From Selaginella moellendorffii (Eukaryota > Streptophyta > Lycopodiopsida > Selaginellales > Selaginellaceae), in the NCBI RefSeq assembly GCF_000143415.4, contig NW_003314290.1, positions 1,074,132-1,138,131 of the forward strand: a stretch of 64,000 bases of DNA, given 5' to 3'. A program made the translations under genes and the position numbers. Positions 46,898-56,784 of the stretch are shown piece by piece (position 1 is the first letter of the stretch; each line of letters opens with the position of its first letter). Under the pieces are notes generated by a model that saw only the letters and a program-made list of their open reading frames with translations, searched no databases and was not told the DNA's origin.

Positions 46898-48500
46898 TTA
46901 AGGACTCCACAACTTTCGAATAACACCCTTTTCCAACATTTTCTTGACATTTACATGTAAAATCTTAATCTCTTTGTGTGACTGATAACTAACCAAAACC
47001 TTGATTGGACAAGTATCCTCAGTTGGAATAGGATGACATGTGGCAATTTTAGCCCTAAACAATAGGTCAAATTTAAAAGGATTGGTATACTCCTTCATAA
47101 GCCAATAAACCATTGCAATACAAAGACATCAGAAGGATTGGAAAAGGGAAGAGAGGAATAAAATAGAAACATAAAGGGAATTAATAGGGAGATAAAAGTG
47201 ATAGAAGTAGAGGTAAAAGCAAAGGTAGAAGTAGAGAGATAAAAATATACAAAAGTGAAAGGAATGAAAGAAATATAAAGAAGTATGAGATAAACGGGAG
47301 AAGCATTAAAGTCACATTTGGCATAATTGCACCACAATCAATTTATACTAAGGATAAGGTCAAAAGCTTGACTCAACACCACCCGTAATGACTACAACTC
47401 AAGCTCAAGATCACCCACTCATCCCATGCATATGTGTGTGTACGGCTGTTGCTATAAAGAATGAAAATTAACTCTGCCATATGACGCAAATGTAAATAGT
47501 AATGTGTTGTAACAAATTGAGCAATAGAAGATAAACTTGAACCAACATAGAGAGAATAATAGAAGACTTTTTATTATAAAAACAAATTTGAAAAGTAAAC
47601 AGTAGATGAACTAGTGCTAAATGAAACCCTTGATGATACTTTTAAAAGAAAGATGGAGGGATTATTGATTTATTTACGTAAGGTCCTTCCACTTCTTGCA
47701 TAACTCCTTATTTCCCAAATGCATCTCGGTATCCATTGTAGCAACACTAACAGGACCTTGTTGATGCCAAAGTCTCTACTAAAGAAATGGAAGTCACCAA
47801 TCTGGAAAATGCCAATAATGTTGATAAGTGTGATGAACTTTATCACACGCCTAGCAATAGACATCACAGCCATGACTGTGTCTTTGCCCTTGTCCTTGAA
47901 CTCAAGCAATAGTAGCATCAACATCCATTAAAATAGGACCATCTCCCATAGGAAGTGGAGTTAAAGGGTGTGTATCGAAAAGTGGAAAAAGTGATGTCTC
48001 ATAATGTTATGCTAAACGAAGGGCATTATCAAGGGTGGCTGAAGCAAGTGCATGCACAAGTCCTGTAAGATCTTGACGAAGTGTTTGCCACAACATTCCC
48101 AACTTGATCCGCTCTAATATATTTGGCTTTACATGAAGCATGAGGCTTCAAAAACAAATTTCAAATTGCATCACCAACTTAAATGACCTTTGATGAAAAT
48201 GATACAATTGTTGGAGGGCATTATCACAATCATTAAATGTCCAACTATGCATTTAAAGACATTCAAAAGAATACTCTAATCCTCATGAGTGGCTGTGCTC
48301 AAACCATTGACCATTGCAGCACAATCCCTTGGAGACACGTGGGAAACTCACACGAACATTGAGTATCATTCTAAGAACAATATAAGGCAATCACTGTGAA
48401 ATGATCAAACCAATGGTACACATCATCTTTAAGATTTCTGCGAAAAAACTCTGGCCAAACACAAAGATTGGCAACAAGAGCATGAGGAGTTATACCATGC
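46898..48500 (-). mobile_element. Gypsy gag and pol start remnants
   Basis: LVSYQSHKEIKILHVNVKKM followed by LEKGVIRKLWSP marks the pol region preceding the reverse transcriptase fingers. Upstream at 48500-47670 a heavily broken frame with WFDHFTVIALY-type blocks is likely gag. Confidence 0.55.
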
Positions 48501-48761
48501 ACTATGAATGCGGCCATCAACTAAGTCTGATTGTTTAGCTATAGCCATATAGCATCAAGCAATTGCGTCAACTACTACTATAGAGTCAAAGGAGGAAGAA
48601 GCTATTGCTTTGCTATGAAGATGAATGAAAAGAAATAAGCAAAAGAGAAGAAGTTGAGAAAAGTTAGAAAAAAAGGGAGATTTAAACAATGCAAAAGCTA
48701 GATTTAAACCAAAAATCCCAAATCTCAACACTCTTCAAGGATAACCTTTCACCTCCACTAA

Positions 48762-48915
48762 TGTGAGTGCATGGAATATGGAAAGAAAATATATTAATTA
48801 GCCCAAAAACTTTATAGGAGCGAGTGGTCTAAATTGAAACCAATTTGATAGCTACCAAAATCCCACTACGCTAACATTAGTATACGGTATTGTAGCTGTA
48901 CACTTGGACTTCACA
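48762..48915 (-). repeat. 5' LTR of the gypsy element
   Basis: 154 bp, TGTGAGTGCATG...GGACTTCACA in plus orientation; partner of 41957-42113. Confidence 0.8.
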
Positions 48916-50400
48916 ACTCCAAATTTAAAATGAATATAAGAAATTTCAATAGTGCTTTAGCTTTTGCATCAATGGGTGTTAATGTTGATAATTTAAGTGG
49001 TAAAGTTTTATATTGCTTTAGAATACATAGTCAAATCCTACTACCAATATACCACTATTATATGGACAATTTTACATGTTTGACACATCTGAAGTTATAA
49101 ATATTAGAAAGTAAAATCCATTTTAATTTGTTATTACAATTAGATCACTTGCTAAGAATGATAAATCCATATGCATAAGCTTTCCAAATGATGTATGATC
49201 TCGAATCACAAATAAAACATCACTCAATTAGCAATAAAACTCCAAAATATAGTATTTATATTGTTGTTAGAAGTAAATGTACTAACCTACATTGTTATAA
49301 CTTGTTACGGAGTAATGATGTTATTGTTGTTTTTGCTATTAATGAAGGTTAGCTGTTTCTTGACAAAGAAATATGCATACATTTATATAGTTCAAAGTTG
49401 ATTAAAATTTCTACTCTTAATGAAAATTGTGATATCTTTTACCTTCAATGCTATACATATCAATTATCTCAACAAGATAGCATTGGTAACTCTTTGCTTT
49501 GTGATTAAATCCTACATACTATGTTAGAAAGCTCACTTAACAATTTAATATTTATATTTATGTAAAGGTTCAATCTAACAACTTTTATTTCTTTCCCACT
49601 CATAAAAAATACCTAAAATTGGATTACTATATAGGTCTTATGGACTATATTAGCAATAAAGCTTCTTTTAATAATGGTGAAACTAGAAAAAAATATCATT
49701 TTGCATTTTACATTTCCTGAAAGCCTATAAGCAATGCAACATATTAACATATTATTACTATTGTCATACATTTTGGAAAACCTAACTTATTTATTACATT
49801 TACATGCAACCTAAAGTGGTATGAAATTATGCAAAACTCATAACTAAATGAATCACTTAAGGATTGAGTTAATCTTAAAACTTAAGGAATTTTTATATGA
49901 CATAAGTATCAAAGGAATTTGGGGGAAGTGCATTGTATATATTTATATTACTGAATTCTAGAAAAGAGGTTTGATTTATTGCTATTTTTTAGTAATGTTA
50001 TCAAGAAAAGACAAAGTAAAAATCATGACTCAATTGATAAATTTATCATCACATAATTGCCACATCCATTACTAGAACTATAATTGCATAATATAATTAT
50101 AAATCATATGATATATGGCCCATATGCTAATTTAAATCCCAGAAGCCCTTGCATAGAAAATAACAAATACTCTATAAGGATTATCTATTTATTGTATTGA
50201 TGGTTATCTTGATTACTACTAATCTAACAATGGATGCACTTTTATAAAAAATGGTTACACCATTGACAATAGATGGGTTGTTCTTTATAATAAATACATT
50301 TGCAAGAAATAAAGCACATATCATCATAAATATTTAATATTCCATAAAAATTATTAAATATCTATGTCTATATATATATATATATATATAAAGAATATAA
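48916..50400 (+). mobile_element. Helitron Rep/helicase relic, right part
   Basis: Broken plus-strand frames give the Helitron-like N and Rep blocks in order: MNIRNFNSALAFASMGVNVD, NLSGKVLYCFRIHSQI, NPYAxAFxxMYDLE, KEICIHLYSSKLIKISTLNE, YYRLMDYIS, IVIHFGKPNLFITFTCNLKW, FWKRGLIYCYFLVMLS, MIYGPYANLNPRSPCIENNK and DNRWVVLYNKY. Each has its counterpart in intact plant Helitrons. Many stops and frame breaks are present. The helicase half and the terminal hairpin were not found. Confidence 0.85.
50369..50390. repeat. (TA)11 microsatellite
   Basis: Perfect 22-bp dinucleotide run near the end of the Helitron relic. Confidence 0.9.
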
Positions 50401-50799
50401 TTATGCAACACTAGAATTCCCAACTACATCTAAAGAGCAAAGTAATTTAAATTAGGACAAAATCAAACTTTATCAATACTTGATATATTTCTACTTCTGA
50501 AGTCCTATGCCATATATTTAAGTTTTATATAATAGTTAATGATTTATCATGTAGTTTATTTACATAGTTTTCATAATGTGTTTTTCCATGAACAAAAAGC
50601 AGTAGAAAGAGCCACTCAAAATAGAACAATAAACAGTTCAATTGAAACATGCAAAATATTAATTTAAAGCAATACTCAAATTCTGTTATACTACACATAT
50701 AATAAATCTTCTCATTAATGGAAATTACACTAACAAAAAGGTAAACTCATACCAAGAATATATCCTATATCTCTTTCTAAAAGTGAGTTATACCACCAA
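50401..50799. other. AT-rich end of the Helitron relic
   Basis: About 400 bp without readable motifs, ending at the left border of duplication copy 2. It should contain the rest of the Helitron if the element abuts copy 2. Confidence 0.4.
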
Positions 50800-51197
50800 A
50801 AGGATATGGCAAGTGTTTTTTACTTTTGAACTTCTGAAAATTGCAAACTTATTTTTCAGCTGAGAAAGGTGACCAGTGATCCTCGGGCGAAATCGTTTGG
50901 CAGTCGTGAGGTCTTACTGGAGCAAATACGCTCGAGGGTAGGAATTCATAGCATGAGTGAAAGAATTGTGACAGTGAGCTTGTTTTGTTCCAGTCTTTCA
51001 ATCTAAAGCACGCTGCCCAGCAGGAGAAGGAGAAAACTGAGACTCCTTGCCCAGCAACGTCCAGCATCAACATCGCGACGATCCTGGAGAAAGCTAGTGC
51101 AATTCGCCAGGTATGCTGCATTTTCGTTGATCGTTGTTCGATGATTATTGTTGTGCAGGCACTTCAGGGGAGTGATGACGAAGAGGACTTTACCTAA
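50800..51197 (+). pseudogene. SCAR 3'-end fragment (copy 2)
   Basis: Contains only SCAR exons 7-9 (WH2 LLEQIRSRSFNLKHA, connector ATILEKASAIRQ, acidic GSDDEEDFT) with their introns. The sequence before exon 7 is Helitron-side DNA, so no SCAR homology domain exists here. Changes are few (Val to Ile twice), so the copy is recent, but it lacks a promoter and start of its own. Confidence 0.9.
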
Positions 51198-51589
51198 CAT
51201 TTCGCATTTTATATCTCTTTTAAACTACACCGCATTATGCCTTGCTGCCTTGGTGTTTCAGTTGAGCAAGAACTGTACGAATTTGGTAACACCAACCTCT
51301 TAAATTATCTGAAATTTGAGATGACAGATGGGAAATAATTTCTTGGAGACGCTTTGGCAAATTTGCTCAAGGAATCCAAGCTGGAAAGGCCGTTCCAGCG
51401 GAAGAAAGCGCTGCTCGCATCGACACAGTATGAAGACCCCAGTAGGATTTGGCCTCTTGCTTCTAATCTCAGGTACAAATTATCTTTTGTATTTACAGCA
51501 TCCGCTAATTTAAAACTTCCTTTTTTATCACAGGACAGGCATTTGGAAGTTTGCTTGGTTCTTTCTCTCTCGCACTTAGACTTGTGGAT

Positions 51590-51915
51590 TTGCAGTTGTG
51601 CAAACCGTTGCTTGCACCAAAGGAGTGTTTCGCCGGGATTTATCTCGATTGCCCGACGTTCGTCAGCTATGATCAGTGCCAGAACTGCTGCACAGCGACT
51701 GCTCGCTGCACTACAGGAACGTAAGCGTGGCTTGCAAGGGTCGAGGCAGCCGGTGCCCCCTGTTTTCCTTAACGGACACTCTTGTCAAGTGTGGCGGCAT
51801 GGTGATTGTCGGTCGCTGCGATAATTGCTGCACGATCAAGTACACGAACTGTGCTCTCCTGAACAAGAACAACGGGACCATTGTGTGCAAAGGGATTGGA
51901 TTCGAGTCTACATAA
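51590..51915 (+). pseudogene. Pin-II-like inhibitor, frameshifted (copy 2)
   Basis: Same break as in copy 1. In addition the first frame acquires TAA (ACG TAA) where copy 1 has GAA, and one cysteine is changed (RCPLFS instead of RCPLFC). The second repeat CDNCCTIKYTNCALLNKNNG is intact. Copy 2 retains a good splice donor CAG/GTACAA near 51472 that copy 1 has lost. Confidence 0.5.
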
Positions 51916-52225
51916 TCAGCGCTCCCAAGCTTTTTGATAAGTGATCGACCTTTTTGTCTGGCTTAAACTGAAATTAATCTATGGTTTATTCAAACCTTTA
52001 TGGAAGTGATGCAAAAGTAATAAAGTATATTGTAAAACAATGCTGTCCATGAGAATGATGTTTTTTTCTTTTTTCTCTTTAGGAGTTGCTTCTTACAAGG
52101 ATGTTCTTTTATCGTCCATTTTTGCTGATTGATCAGCATACGCGAGTTTGGGCACTTCTAAAATGTGATTTGTGGTGAACATGAAATTGTCTCGACTCCG
52201 GATCATCCCTCTAAACGACCATTGT

Positions 52226-52923
52226 TTACTCCTTTACCATCGCAGATACTTCCTCAATTTCCCGCTCCAACTCCATGACGAAATTATTCTCCTCGTCTAC
52301 TGGAAATTCTTCCTCCATTTGCTGCTCCAGCTCCATGACAAAATCGTTTTGCTCCTCACCCAAATCAGATCGAGTGCCTTGGCTCTGTGGGTCGATGAAC
52401 TCCTCAAGACCCAGTAGTAAATCTAGATCATCACCGTCATCAACTTTGAAATCCCTGAGAAAGTTCTCCTCATCCTCCACGGAAGGGCCCTTGTCCTCCA
52501 AATCCATTTTCAATTTCTGAACCTCCTGGAAATCTCCTCGCCTTGCACGTATCCCTCGAGGTCACAGGCGTTGACTGGCAACGATTGATCCCGGCGCTGA
52601 CTAGGGCATTGACCCACCTCTATCGCGCAAGGAAGACACTGCCCCCTTGACTTCTGCTGCTGCTGCTCCTTCTTGGGTTTCTTTCTTGGACGACCGCCAT
52701 CTTCCTTCTTGGCTCGTTTCGCTCGTGTTGTTCCACCCAGGGTGAAGTGCTGTTTGCACACTGTGCACTTGTAGCGCGCTTGGATCAGCATGTGGTTTTC
52801 GAAATAGTCAAACTTGGTGAGTGCCGAGGGATCGCAGCTGTGTGGGCAGAGCAGATGCTGCTGTCGCAAGAAGGCCATGAAGTCTTTGAGACGGTGAATG
52901 TCCTTAACCAGCACGCCTCTCAT
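52226..52923 (-). pseudogene. Divergent Dof-like gene, internal deletion (copy 2)
   Basis: Keeps the finger CPHSCDPSALTKFDYFENHM, YKCTVCKQHFTLGGTTRAKR and the basic tail, without the nonsense codon of copy 1. It has lost about 65 bp upstream of the finger (KDF replaces the KDYPVFDSRVSQQV region) and shifts frame after GYVQGEEI, where copy 1 differs by an indel. The acidic tail with LEEFIDPQSQGTRSDLGEEQ is more complete here. Neither copy is a full gene. Confidence 0.55.
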
Positions 52924-53144
52924 TTTTCTCTTTATGAGAGATGAAAATAATCTAGGTATCCTGTTAAGGGCGATGAAATTATGTACTTAACCACAACCGT
53001 TGATCACAGTCTGTCCTATTCGTTGGATTAAATAAACATCAAAACCTCTAAGACAAAAGACCCTTAATACAAATATGCAACAGGTGCTCATTGAGTGACA
53101 AACGAATGAAATCTGAGTCCCTAACCATTCATAGGTGAGCCGAC

Positions 53145-53458
53145 GTCTCCACCCAAGTAGCTCGTGCCATAAGTTCCAGTGCCAGGTAGAGCTGAGCTTG
53201 ATCCAGTATGAGGGGACGAGCTCAAAGTTTGGCCTGGCATGCTTGATCCAGTCGAAGCGGATGATGGTGTTGGAGTAGATGATCCAGACAACGACGATGC
53301 TAGTGTGGATTCTCCAGAAGTCGGTGTTGATGGTGATGATCCTGGCGAAGTTACAATGAATACCAGCGTCGCTTTGCCAGCTGGCGAACTACTACATCCT
53401 ACTGAAGCTGCTGCTTCAACACCAGAGCCACTCGCGAAACTGACGGTCCCACACTAGA
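53145..53458 (-). pseudogene. Ser/Thr/Pro-rich C-terminal remnant (copy 2)
   Basis: As copy 1 but without the premature TAG, so the tail runs on to LGGDVGSPMNG and a stop near 53140. No complete upstream gene is visible. Confidence 0.35.
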
Positions 53459-54597
53459 TCCCAGAACTCTCTGCTGCGATTACCAGCGTCAACAACATTG
53501 TATTCAATCTTAGAAACCAAACCATACTCAAAGACTATATACTGGAATCAGCCGCTGCCTAGAATGCTGTTGATAGATTTTGCCCTTGTTGTAAACCAGC
53601 AGGAAATATGATCCAGCAGATAATCTTGTTCTTGTTGTGACCTTCGACTGCTGCTTTCAACATCTCAAATCGGGCTAGCGACATTCTTTTTTGATGAACT
53701 TGGAACTTCAACTATGTGGTTCCAAGACACGATGGCGTCTTATGCAGTTGAGTGTCAAGGATTGAGTGGTCCAAAGTCTCGGAATCATCATTCCGTACTT
53801 AAGCCTTCACAAAAATAGAATGCCTCAAACATTTGCCCATTACAGGCAAATGCTGAGAGGAGGTTTACCTTAACTTTGTATCCTCGCAGCTGGAGCTTCT
53901 GGATGAGCTACCTGACTGGTAGCGCCCACGACCAGAAGCATTGTAAACTCGGCATTGGAGATGGTGAATTGGGCCGCCGACGAGCACAACCCAGATGCAT
54001 TTAACTTGTGGAAGAATTTGAGGGATCATCCGCACAAGCTATGATCAATCACAAGAAACTGAATGGAGTTGAATTTCTTGAGGATCGAGCCTTACTGCTT
54101 GGATCGTGCATTGCCATGAGGTTCACGCTTGTGCCATTTTGCGAAGTTGCAGAGTCTTTTATAACTCAATCAGATTTCATTCATAGTATATTCGTATTAG
54201 AACGTTTGTTTGAATATGAATCTAATCCAACGGTTGTGATCATGTACAATAGGGGAGGCTTGCTGGCTGTTGGATCCCGTGATGTTAGTTTTGGCCAATG
54301 GGAGAGCACCATAGCTTTGGTGTTCATTGGCTCCAGCAAGGTAATATATGAATTTGACATGTGTTTATTTGGATTTGCAAATGCCATTGAGCAGTGGAGT
54401 TAGAGAATGGCCAGAACCATCAAAGAGTTCGGCTACAGTCCCTGTCCACAAGAGAGAATAAACTCAAGGTAAGTTCTCAAAGCCATAGCTTGGAAATTCC
54501 ATCCACCTCTCACAGCTCAAGCATTAAGAGCCAAAACTTTGGCAAACTTCCCATCGCGCTCCTTGCCTTCTTCTTGAACTGCCAAGACTAACCAAGT

Positions 54598-54676
54598 CTT
54601 GAAAGCAACAGCATAGCTTGCATTGTTCGCTACAGAGTGCCTCCTTCAGCCTCTATCTTGCCTAGAAACTTGAGAG
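54598..54676 (-). repeat. 80-bp block inverted relative to copy 1
   Basis: CTTGAAAGCAACAGCATAGC to GCCTAGAAACTTGAGAG; reverse complement of 41596-41675. Confidence 0.85.
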
Positions 54677-55614
54677 CCTCTCTTCTTGCTTGTTCTGTGC
54701 ATTCATGTTCCAAGAGAGTGTGATTGACTCATGTTCTTGATTGGCAAACCGATCTCACTTGTGCTTCTGCAGTGGTGGGGGTGGTCAAGACACAATGGAA
54801 AGTATGGGAGGCTGTTTGAGCACTCACCACAGCCTATGCATTGGTCTAGGTTTCATTGCTGGTTTTCCAGATTAATGTTGGCACAACTTTCCTTTTTTCA
54901 CAGTTGTCTAGAAAATCCCTATGACCCAAGGAGCTCAGGATCATAATAGTCTTAGATTTGTTATTTTTTCCTGTGTAAGAACACCCCTTTTGGAGTTTAA
55001 GTCTCCTTTACTTCCATATGCTTAGAATCTTTGAAAAAGATTTGCATTTCTTTTAAATTTGTGCCTTATCCCATTCACTCTCATCTACTTCTTGCCCTAA
55101 GTTTAAATTCACACTAGATAAGCTATTTCATTTCATTTATTAAACACGCAACTGGCATATGTCACCAATTGCCTTTAACTGTTGACATACTCACAACAAC
55201 GTTGAATGTGCTAATAAAGAACATCATTTCTCTTCTTGTGTTATCTATGAGGAGTTTGGAGCTTTTTGGCCTCTTTTCTGTTTTTTTTTTGAGATTTGTC
55301 TTATTTGAGAGTTATATTAGATAAATATTTTTCTAAAGAGTTCTGTTAAATTTTGGTGTTGTGTGTCAAGAAATCTAATGTCATTTGCTTCTTGCACTGT
55401 CTACAAGGAGTTTGGAGCTTTGTCACCTTTCTTTTGTTTGAATGTTTAGAGATTTTTTTTTATCCAAGAGCTAGGGTACATTAGGAGCTTTCCAATGAGT
55501 CATGTCTTACCCATTTTCATTGTATCTAGCTTGAGTTTCCCAATTTTCACACTCTTGTTTGCTTCAAGAGTGTAGGGAAGTTTTATTGGTGTATAACTCT
55601 TGTCTATTTTAGGA
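54677..55614. other. AT-rich spacer left of the LARD element
   Basis: No gene supported. An imperfect direct repeat with AGGAGTTTGGAGCTTT and flanking T-rich blocks occurs at about 55248-55300 and 55409-55455. Confidence 0.45.
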
Positions 55615-55619
55615 GCTGG

Positions 55620-56769
55620 TGTAGCGCACGTGGTTTTGACCCTTTATCCTATGGTGATTTACCATAGGATAACACCACGAAGCGGAACCTAAACCCTCTT
55701 TGTGCCACGTGACAGATGCCACATGTCACATGCCACGTGTCCATGCCACGTGTCCATAGGAACCCGAAGTTCAAGGCCTTGGGCCACTGAACGAAGGAAC
55801 GGTGCCAAACTCCCAAGCATGGAGCCAAGGAGTGATGGAATCGGACCACGGAGCAACTCCCGAGCATAAAGCCCAAGGAGCGAAGGGACAGGAGCCCGAA
55901 GCGACTTGGAACAGTCCTGGAGCAACCAGCATCCCAATGCCAGGACCAGCACACAAAACGGAGCTAAACGGAGTCTGGCGCTATTTCGGCATACCGGTGG
56001 CCTAACGTGAGGATATGGGTACTCCACCAACTAGCATGGAATGGAACTTGGGCTTAGACCCAAGCCGGACGCAGAACAAGGACAGGCACGCAAGCGGGAG
56101 CTAGACTATGCCTCAGGTTAGTCGGCCATGCCCGACCTACCCACTATCCCTACTATACATTTGGAACCCCCCACAGCCCCCCCCCCCCCTTGAGGAACAC
56201 ACGCTTTGGGCTTTCACCGTAAGCCTCCCTTAGTATCAGGAGTTAGTCTCTGGGACAAGCTCGAAACTTACTAAATATGGAATGTCCCTAGATTGCGAAT
56301 TTGGACACGGGACGAACACCATTGTGTTCAGGACGATCTCTACATTCCTTAGATATGCCAAATGAGCAAATTTGGACACTTTCCACAAATAGCATTTGGG
56401 ACCGAAATGAGACTAACACAAAGGGCATGATAGCAAGGGTGTTTGGCAGACACGGTAAGCTATCATCCGGCGATATTGAGGGACCAATCTCAATACGCGA
56501 GGGTTCTTGCCAAGCCAGTGCAAGACAGAGCAAAAGAGAACTAACAAGCCGGGCCAAGTATGCTTGGCTAAATAGACACTTAGGAATTCCTTCCTTATGC
56601 TCATCCGGCCAAGTACAGATGCTAAGTCCAATTTACTAACACTTGAACAAGAGGGGCCAATAAAGGGAACCAGCAGTACCGACCTCCTGCCATCGTGGCA
56701 GTAAGGTAAGAGTGTCCGTAAGGACAGGTCGACAGGTAACTTTCGATACCCGAAGTCACATGCGCGACA
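55620..56769 (-). repeat. LARD 3' LTR
   Basis: 1150 bp, TGTAGCGCACG...GCGCGACA in plus orientation. Differs from 61764-62913 at 55841, 55899, 56120 and 56219 only, by eye. Four CACGTG G-boxes lie at 55627, 55706, 55734 and 55747. A run of 13 C lies near 56177. Confidence 0.95.
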
Positions 56770-56784
56770 CTCTCCCCCCCTAGG
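56770..56784 (-). other. Polypurine tract of the LARD
   Basis: CTCTCCCCCCCTAGG in plus orientation, directly adjoining the 3' LTR; on the minus strand a G-rich tract as needed for plus-strand priming. Confidence 0.85.

Larger units (their letters stand above)
41957..48915 (-). mobile_element. Degenerate Ty3/gypsy retrotransposon
   Basis: A 6.96-kb element on the minus strand inserted in the Helitron relic. It has short LTRs at both ends (41957-42113 and 48762-48915), a purine-rich tract next to the 3' LTR (42114-42130, GAGAGGAGGGGATGA on the minus strand), gag-like remnants at about 48500-47700, then pol in the order reverse transcriptase, RNase H, integrase. All frames are broken. Flanks ACTTA and ACTCC may be a decayed target duplication. 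It is interrupted by a TRIM at 42180-43283 and by a solo-LTR-like element at about 45597-46897. Confidence 0.85.
50800..54597 (+). repeat. Segmental duplication, copy 2
   Basis: Direct copy of 37744-41595, with a few indels and scattered substitutions. It begins in the SCAR exon 6 end (AAGGATATGG) and ends at CTGCCAAG. Confidence 0.93.

Noticed and set aside
56301-56639. 112-codon frame in the LARD LTR, repeated at 62445-62783
   Set aside because: Present in both LTRs only because the LTRs are copies; no domain, and a coding role in an LTR is unlikely.
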